A DNA stretch of 64,000 nt from Undaria pinnatifida (taxonomy: Eukaryota > Sar > Phaeophyceae > Laminariales > Alariaceae): NCBI GenBank assembly GCA_012845835.1, contig JABAKD010000023.1:23499108-23563107 (forward strand), read 5' to 3'. Position numbers and translations under genes: made by a program. The notes beneath the pieces were generated by a model. It was given only the letters and a program-made list of their open reading frames with translations. It did no database searches and was not told the origin of the DNA. Shown here piece after piece: positions 57,896 through 64,000 of this stretch (position 1 is its first letter; every line of letters starts with the position of its first letter).

Positions 57896-58343
57896 AACAT
57901 AAAAATATCGCGGGGTGTTGCTACAAGAGACCTGTATTAAACATAAAACAATAACATATTAGAGCACAAGACGCCTACCAATCGGTCCTAATATTTCCGT
58001 TCACTCGGATAGGTTGCTCTTGCCCCAGGAACGAGGACGGTATATAAGGGCCGATTGGAGTGCGTGCGTGTGCATGTCTATGTGTGTAAATAGCGTGTAT
58101 GTATGTGTGTGCTTGTTGTGGTGTATACAACATGATGATGAGCGGTCAATTACAAGCCGTGCGATCGTCCAACGTCCGCCCGCTCGCTCACTCAATCGGT
58201 CCGTTGTGTGTGTAGCATATGCGTGTGACACGTCTAGTCCTTCGTTTCACGAATGACATCTTACGTGCGTCCCCTGTGACTCCCTTTCCGCCTTGCGACG
58301 CCCCCGACATTTTACGTTACACACATCCCGAAGGGGAACATTG
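57896..58343. other. No gene; isolated TATA-like word
   Basis: ggtatataagggc at 58039-58051 lies downstream of the duplicated module. A GT-rich patch follows at 58065-58125. Confidence 0.35.
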
Positions 58344-58350
58344 TAATAAT

Positions 58351-58404
<54 letters not shown>
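58344..58404. repeat. (AAC)n microsatellite
   Basis: About twenty uninterrupted aac triplets after two aat triplets. Confidence 0.95.
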
Positions 58405-58405
<1 letters not shown>

Positions 58406-59949
58406 GGGTGGCGGGGGCGCATGTCCCCGTCGGGAGCTCAGGGTAGGGGTATTTGAGAAGGAACAAGGAAATAAAGGATAGAAAGTGAGAAATCTAAGAA
58501 AGATACGTACGCATCGAGGAAAAGATACACCTGTGACGTATGAGTACGCATCGTGTGAACACTGCGACACGGACGCGGCGGTGTGGGAAAAGAAAGGCAG
58601 CCCCGACAATCTAACAGTCTACAGCGACCGGCCTAGGAAGTGGGGTATGGGGCAAGCTCTCGATCGCATCACGCCGCGCCCGTTTGCGAGGGTGTGTGCG
58701 CACCGAAACTCGGCGGAACCTCGCAATGAGCCGTATCAACGTTTGAGGGTGTGCGAGGCGAGTGGTGGCTTTGGAGGTTGAGAGCTGCTCCGCGGCGTGG
58801 AGGGGGGCACGAAGGAAGAACGATTGGCCGGTCAAGTCGATCGACGGATAAGAGAGAGGGAGGAGGGGGAGCTAGCTAGGTCGGTGGTCTCGGAGCCAAC
58901 ATGTACGAGTGGAAGTCCATTTGGCAAAAAGATCGTCGTGGTCTATTTACTTGGCAGTGGCAGTGGGTCCAACGACGTAATCGCAGTTTTCGCGATCACG
59001 TTTGGCCGACAAAGCCTAAGATCGTGCGTTGCGCGTCGTCCTATTTATTTCTGACTGTCTAGATACTGCCGTGTTGCCGGTGACCGCACCTTGTCCGCTG
59101 CTCGTTCTGTGGTTTGTTGTACACAGAAGGGTGAAGAAAAAGAGCGGAATAGGCACCACACACAGGATACCGTACGTACAATCTTAATCCTCGTATTCTT
59201 TACTCGTATTTTTTCTCGTACTCCGTATATCTGTTTTAGCTCTGTCTACTCTATGTGCCTTATAGCAGAAGATACCCACGAGAGATACTGGTGTAGATTG
59301 GCGAGCGTATCGTTTCCGCGATTCAGACTGCTGCTGTCGTAAGACGCGTGAAACAACGAGCGTAAATAACATCGCACCATATTCTGGCTGTCCACTCGTA
59401 GATTCTAGATACTGCCGCTTGCTCTGCTGCTGCAAATTGCATTTGTTGTACTGTGAGTAGGTCGAGTGACAAAAAGGCAAAACAAAGAGCGTAAACGGTG
59501 CTGCACAAATTGCAGCCCAACCAATACAGCTTTAGGAGGGACGCTGTTCGGCGCGGCAATTACTGGGGTTGGGAGGGGACACTACAGTACTATTTTTGTG
59601 TGCCTGCATACCAGTGTTGGCACAACTGTTTTTCGTTAGTTCTTTCATTTTGTTTTATTTTATTTTTCGCGTGAGTTGGGGGCAGACAGTCCTTGGTTGT
59701 AACGCCTATCTTTGACGGTACCACAGTACTTACATGCAGTCACTCGCACGCTCATGCCCGTGGTTCAGGAAAACGTCAACGTTCAGTCGCGAGCAAGGTA
59801 ATTAAATCGTAGTAGTCGTAACAATAATATTACAGCGGTGGCATGTGCCTCCTGCTGTTGTCTAATGTGGTCATAACGTGGATCATAATAAGAGGGGCGA
59901 CCCGTGTCGCCAGAGGAGGATTTGTGCACTGTAGGACAGGAAGGTTGAT
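58405..59949. other. No recognisable gene
   Basis: Open frames up to 98 codons with no known domain on either strand. Confidence 0.4.
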
Positions 59950-59972
59950 GAGGGGGGGGGGGGGGGTTAATA

Positions 59973-61760
59973 ATGGCAGAGCCACAGAGAGAGCAAGACG
60001 GCGAGGACTCTTTCCTTGCCACGACCGATAGCAGTATCAAACAGGAATACCGCACAGCCCTCTCCGGATTGAAACATACGCGTAGCAGTTACAAACCAGC
60101 GGTTTATATGGGCAGGGGGTTGTCGTTTGATGTTTTTCCGGGAGTGTATGGGGGGGGGGGGCTCGGCCCTTGCGGGTGGAAGTGGCAAGGTTAAGGGTGG
60201 GAGAGGTAGTGTTTTGGGGGAGACTGTGAAGAGGGCAGGGTCACAGATAGAGCAAGACGGCCGGGACTCTTTCCTTGACACGAGCGACACTAGTATTGAA
60301 CAGCAATACCGCACAGTCTTCCACGCTTTGAACCATGCACGCAGCAACTACAAACCAGACATTTATGTGGGTAGCGGGTTGTCGTTCGATGCCTTTTCGG
60401 AAGTGCTTGGGGGGGACGGGTTGGCCCTCGCGGTTGGAAGTGGCAAGGTTAAGTGCGGGAGCGGTGGTGTTTGGAAGGAGAGGATGAAGATGGGAGGGCC
60501 ACAGAGAGAGCGAGACGGCGGAGACTCTTTCCTTGCAACGACCGATAGCATTAGGCAGCAATACTGCACCGCCTTCTGCGCGTTGAAACATACGCGCAAC
60601 AGATACAAACCAGCCGTTCATTACATGGATAGCGGGTTGTCGTTTGGTGCTTCTTCGGAAGTGTATGGGGGGGAGGACTCGGCCCGTGCGGTTGGAAGTG
60701 GCAAGGGTAGAGGTGGGAGCAGTAGTGTTTGGGAGGAAGGGGTTAAGAGGGCAGAACCGCAGAGAGAGCGGGACGGCGGGGATTCTTTCCCTGCCACGGC
60801 CGAAAGCATTAAGCAGCAATACCGCACAGCCTTCTGCGCGTTAAAATATACGCGTAGCAGTTACAAACAAACAATTTATGTGGATAGCGGGTTGTCGTTC
60901 GATGCCTCTTCGGGATTGTATGGGGGGGGAGGAACTGGCTCTTGCTGTTGGAAGTGTCAAGGTTAGGGGTGGGAGCAGTAGTGTTTTTGGGGGAGGGGTT
61001 AATAGGGCAGGGTCACAGAGAGAGCGAGACGGCGGGGACTCTTTCCTTGCCACGACCGATGCCAGTACTAAACAGCAATACCGCACAGCCTTCTGCGCGT
61101 TGAAACATACGCGTAGCAGTTACAAACCAGTCATTTTTATGAATAGCGGGTTGTCGTTCGAGGCCTATTGGGAAGTGTATGAGGGGGGAGGCTTGGCCCT
61201 TGCGGTTGAAAATGGCAAGCTTAAAGGTGGGAGAGGTAGTGTTTGGGGTTGGGGTGAAGAGGACAGGGTCGCAGAAAAAGAGAGACGGCAGGGACTCTTT
61301 CCTTGCCACGACCGATACCAGTACTACACAGCAATACCGCACAGCCTTCTGCGCGTTGAAACATACACGTAGCAGTTACAAACCAGCCACTTTTACGGAT
61401 AGCGGGTTGTCGTTCGATGCCTCTTCGGAAGTGTATGGGGGGGAGGACTTGGACCGTGCAGATGGAAGTGGCAAGCTTAAAGGTGGGAGCGGTAGTGTTT
61501 TGGGGGAGGGGATGAAGAGGGCAAGGCCACAGAGAGGGCGAGACGGCGGGAAATCTTTCCTTGCGACAACCGATAGCATCTGGCAGCGACACCGCACAGC
61601 CTTCTGCGCGTTGAAACATACGCGCAGCAGTTACAAACTAGCCAGTTATTATGTGGACAGCGAGTTGTCATTCGATGCTTCTTGGGAAGTGTATGGAGGG
61701 GAGGACTTGGCCCTTGCGGCTGGAGGGGGCAGGGCCAGGTGGACATGGAGGTACATCTAG
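59973..61760 (+). pseudogene. Tandem-repeat ORF, seven 86-codon units of unknown function
   Basis: From an ATG at 59973 to a TAG at 61758, seven units encode the same repeat of about 86 residues: DSFLATTDSIKQQYRTAF, then a CALKHTRSSYKP block, an SGLSFDASSEVYGG block, a Gly/Ser/Val-rich low-complexity part, and PQRERDGG. The longest uninterrupted piece is 60127-60966 (279 codons, units 2-4). Frame changes occur in units 1, 4 and 5, at or near G-runs. Units 3, 4 and 7 carry 3-bp deletions and insertions that keep the frame. I do not recognise the repeat. Minus-strand frames are also partly open, so the coding strand is not settled. It may be a decayed repeat protein or a satellite that happens to keep a frame. 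Confidence 0.4.
59981..61757 (+). repeat. Seven-copy tandem repeat, unit 258 bp
   Basis: Units start at 59982, 60241, 60499, 60757, 61013, 61269 and 61527 with lengths 259, 258, 258, 256, 256, 258 and about 231. Each begins with a (c/t)c(a/g)cagag-type word and contains a ctttccttgccacgac word and an ataccgcacagccttctgc word. A partial G-rich end of an eighth unit precedes the first. Confidence 0.95.
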
Positions 61761-62045
61761 TATTCGCAGTATTCGGTTGTTGGAAATATCGTTTCACGCT
61801 TTCATCTGGATGTTGTGTTCTGTCATCATGTTTATGTTTTTTGACACTCACGCTACATTGTCTAATGGCAAATGAAACAATAAAAAAGATACAATAGCTG
61901 TCGCTAAAACGAGCGACAGCTGATAGATGTAACTGTCGTCACACGTATGCGTTCACAGGCCATTGGTTCGTGCGATTGCGAGGGGCACCACAGGCGGAAT
62001 AGAGCCGATGTGACGTTTGTTGTATTGCAATTGATGTGGTCATTA
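61761..62045. other. Spacer with a hairpin and an AATAAA-type word
   Basis: acaataaaaaa at 61878-61888 could be a polyadenylation signal for the repeat ORF. The perfect hairpin agctgtcgct-aaaacg-agcgacagct lies at 61896-61921. Functions unproven. Confidence 0.5.
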
Positions 62046-62725
62046 GTTGGCCGCGACGGCGTTGAAGACGCCAGTGCCTGTGTACCTACCCCGCGTGCTT
62101 TGTGCTAAGTCCATCAGCTTAACCTCTTCCCGCAACCTAGCCTTCATGGTGCCGGAGTTTCCAAGCTTGCCTACCCTGTCGAAACTCCTTGGCTCTACCA
62201 TGAGGTCCGCTAGTCTTTTAGCCCTACTACGACAGACGAAAGTAAGCCCCGTGCAGGCCTCCTTCGGCCCCAAGTCTATGACGGCCTTCTCTAACGTCTG
62301 CCCCTGTGATTTGTGCATAGTGATGGCCCAGCAGAGCCTCAACGACAGTTGCGTCCTGACCTGCGCTCCCCCGTCCTGCCAAGTAGTGTCTACGGGAGAA
62401 ATCGGCACACACACCCTCTATATCTCTCCTGAGACGACCATTCCCCCCCTGAGTACCCTCTGAACTTGACGACAACGTAAAGGGGGAGGTTCGGCGGGGA
62501 CGCGTCGTCTGCAAACACCAACTCGACGACTTGGCCTCGAATGCCGTTCACGAGTCTAACTTGTTCGTACAGATTCTTCGTGAGCATGACCTTGGTTCCC
62601 TTAGCTAGGTAGAGGTCCCTCTCAAGTCCCTCCGCCGTGTCTGCTGTCGCCCTTCTGCCGTTGGCGCACGGACCGAGTTTGGGTCAATCGCCAACGTCTC
62701 TCCATGATGACCTACTCTCACCACG
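62046..62725 (-). pseudogene. PIF1-like helicase, C-terminal part
   Basis: The - strand encodes TADTAEGLERDLYLAKG, then VMLTKNLYEQVRLVNGIRGQ, the 'L-x-x-N ... G-L-V-N-G-x-x-G' block of PIF1 helicase domain 2. After a frameshift near 62400 it continues with LSLRLCWAITMHKSQGQTLEK and LTFVCRSRAKRL, the two C-terminal motifs (HKSQGQT and the V-x-x-SRA box) that bind nucleic acid and ATP. PIF1 helicases unwind DNA 5'-3'. The Walker A and B half is missing. Such fragments occur as free PIF1 paralogues and as parts of Helitron RepHel proteins. No Rep domain or Helitron end was found here, so the class is open. Confidence 0.75.
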
Positions 62726-62861
62726 AGACAGCCGTAGATACACTCAGCAGACACACCCCTAACGAGCACACACTCCCCATGCCCGCGCTCCGCTGGCCAC
62801 TATTGTCGCCCGCTGCGCCCGTTGTCTGTGTGCTGCCCGCCGTGTGAGCGCTGTGTGCTGC

Positions 62862-62972
62862 TGTGCGTGTGCGTGTGTGTGCGTGTGCGTGTCCGTGTGC
62901 GTGTGCGTGCATGCGCGTGCGCGTGCGCGTGCGCGTGTGCGTGTGCGTGTGCGTGTGCGTGTGTGTGTGTGA
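62862..62972. repeat. (GTGTGC)n / alternating purine-pyrimidine tract
   Basis: About 110 bp of gtgcgtgtgtgtgcgtg-type alternation, a sequence able to adopt Z-DNA. Gives Thr-His / Ala-His and Cys-Val / Arg-Val frames that are not genes. Confidence 0.95.
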
Positions 62973-63829
62973 TTCCAGAATCCAGCGTGTATGCACGGTG
63001 CGCAGCCACCATCACAGCAGTGCAGTAGCGTATGCTGCTGCCTGGTTGTCGTTCCCTTGGTTAATGTTTCATGTTACAGCGCCCACGGCTCGCGACCGCT
63101 CTGATACCTAATGCCTTGATATTCGGTGCTTGGCACCCTTCCATCCTTGACATCTCTCGCCAGCTGCTGGTGTGCGTACAGTAATCCTGTTTTATTGGAT
63201 TTCTACTACTTACTCCTACTGCTGTACTTGCTTTCACCTGCTGTATTGACTACTTAGCTACGCACAGCGATCAAACCTTCACATTTATTCACGATCTGCT
63301 GCATGTTTGCTGGTAGGTTTGCAACTAAATCGTGACAGAATCCAGAGGACGGTTGCGCTCGATCATAACAGACGACCGATGAAACAGGGCCATAGACCGC
63401 CAAACGGCAAACTAATGCAGAAGTTCTGTCTCACTCCTGGTCCGCCCAGAAAGCCTCTACGCTGTGGTGACATCAAACGACGCCACCGCAGCCGCAAGAG
63501 TAGCGACCGTCATCGATGGAGCGACTGCGGCGGCATATGGTATAAGCTCTCGTCACCACCGAAGGAGCAGCCACTGTGGCCCCCGCAGGAGTAGGGGCCT
63601 CAGCACTAGGCACAGGATCAGACACGCTGTTGCTGACGACTAGGTATTCTACCTGTGTCGCTGTTGCTGTCGTCTCGTGTCTGTCATCTGAGAGCCCAGG
63701 ATCAAGAACATTTTGGTGGGATTTGCGAGGCATTTCCCACCATGGAATGAAGAAGCTAATTCATGCCCAAATCGAAATTATGCCGCATCCCGCATATTGA
63801 GCAAAAAAGCAGGAAATAACTCCCGGTTG
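62973..63829. other. No recognisable gene
   Basis: Open frames of up to 95 codons, on both strands, without domains. Confidence 0.4.
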
Positions 63830-63985
63830 ACATACGACGCGAGCACAACCGACGCCGACTCCGGCAGGGTCGGGAGAGTTGAGCAAGCTGATGAACCTCC
63901 AGAAAACAGCGCGCCGAGAGGTGGACCTCGAGTAGTTATCCCGAAGACAACTCAAAACCTGGTCTTAATCGGATCCAACAAAAAT
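63830..63985 (+). repeat. Dispersed repeat family, copy 3
   Basis: Shares gggtcgggagagttgagcaa and cgcgccgagaggtggacct with 44085-44285, and aactcaaaacctggtct with both other copies. Runs close to the window edge, so it may continue. Confidence 0.75.
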
Positions 63986-64000
63986 TGCGTCATCCGACAT

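Noticed and set aside
61896-61921. Helitron 3' hairpin for the PIF1-like fragment
   Set aside because: Read on the minus strand, no CTRR end follows within the usual distance, and no Rep domain or 5' TC end was found.
62863-63015. His/Thr- and Cys/Val-rich small proteins
   Set aside because: They are translations of the alternating GT/GC tract.

Overview
This is a eukaryotic, transposon-dominated and gene-poor window. I could not support a single intact host gene. The best taxonomic guess is a multicellular stramenopile, most likely a brown alga. That rests on the style of the Ty1/copia, Ty3/gypsy, LINE, PIF1-helicase and tyrosine-recombinase remnants, the CTG/CAG-rich simple repeats and the many short tandem arrays. 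It is a family-level impression, not a proven assignment.

Layout, left to right. 1-2.6 kb: non-coding tandem and inverted repeats. 2.8-8.9 kb: remains of a Ty3/gypsy-like element on the + strand, with a gag zinc knuckle at 4.8 kb, a nearly full-length NADAR domain (YbiA-like NAD/ADP-ribose N-glycosidase superfamily) at 6.88-7.33 kb and an H2C2 integrase zinc-binding region at 8.7 kb. No reverse transcriptase could be seen between them, and two related short inverted-repeat elements interrupt the gag region. 9.2-14.0 kb: a scrambled Ty1/copia element. Protease and integrase pieces lie on the - strand, while gag and reverse transcriptase/RNase H lie on the + strand, and a 443-bp Harbinger-type MITE sits directly after gag. 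15.8 kb: an HMG-box exon or fragment on the - strand. 17.3-19.1 kb: an A-rich degenerate tandem array.

19.3-24.4 kb: a nested LTR system. A young non-autonomous LTR element (two 571-bp LTRs that read as identical over nearly their whole length, CACC target duplication) sits inside the LTR of an older relative in the opposite orientation. The same family recurs at 49.8-56.7 kb, where comparing the two copies exposes a 303-bp tRNA-derived SINE at 54.96 kb with a perfect target-site duplication and its empty site at 23.97 kb. 24.8-31.7 kb: a tyrosine-recombinase element whose terminal repeats follow the A1 ... B1-A2-B2 order of Ngaro-type split direct repeats. It encodes a gag-like protein and a tyrosine recombinase with recognisable catalytic residues, but no reverse transcriptase lies where one is expected.

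31.7-45 kb: mostly satellites, dispersed repeats and a LINE reverse-transcriptase tail at 41.7-42.35 kb (- strand). 46.05-47.73 kb: a roughly 1.7-kb (GAT)n array. 49.4-49.8 kb: a (GAA)n array abutting an LTR fragment. 57.3-57.9 kb: a duplicated TATA-containing module. 59.98-61.76 kb: seven tandem copies of a 258-bp unit that keep an 86-codon frame apart from slippage in G-runs; I do not recognise the encoded repeat. 62.05-62.7 kb: the C-terminal part of a PIF1-like helicase (- strand). The window ends with a third copy of a repeat also found at 37.4 and 44.1 kb.
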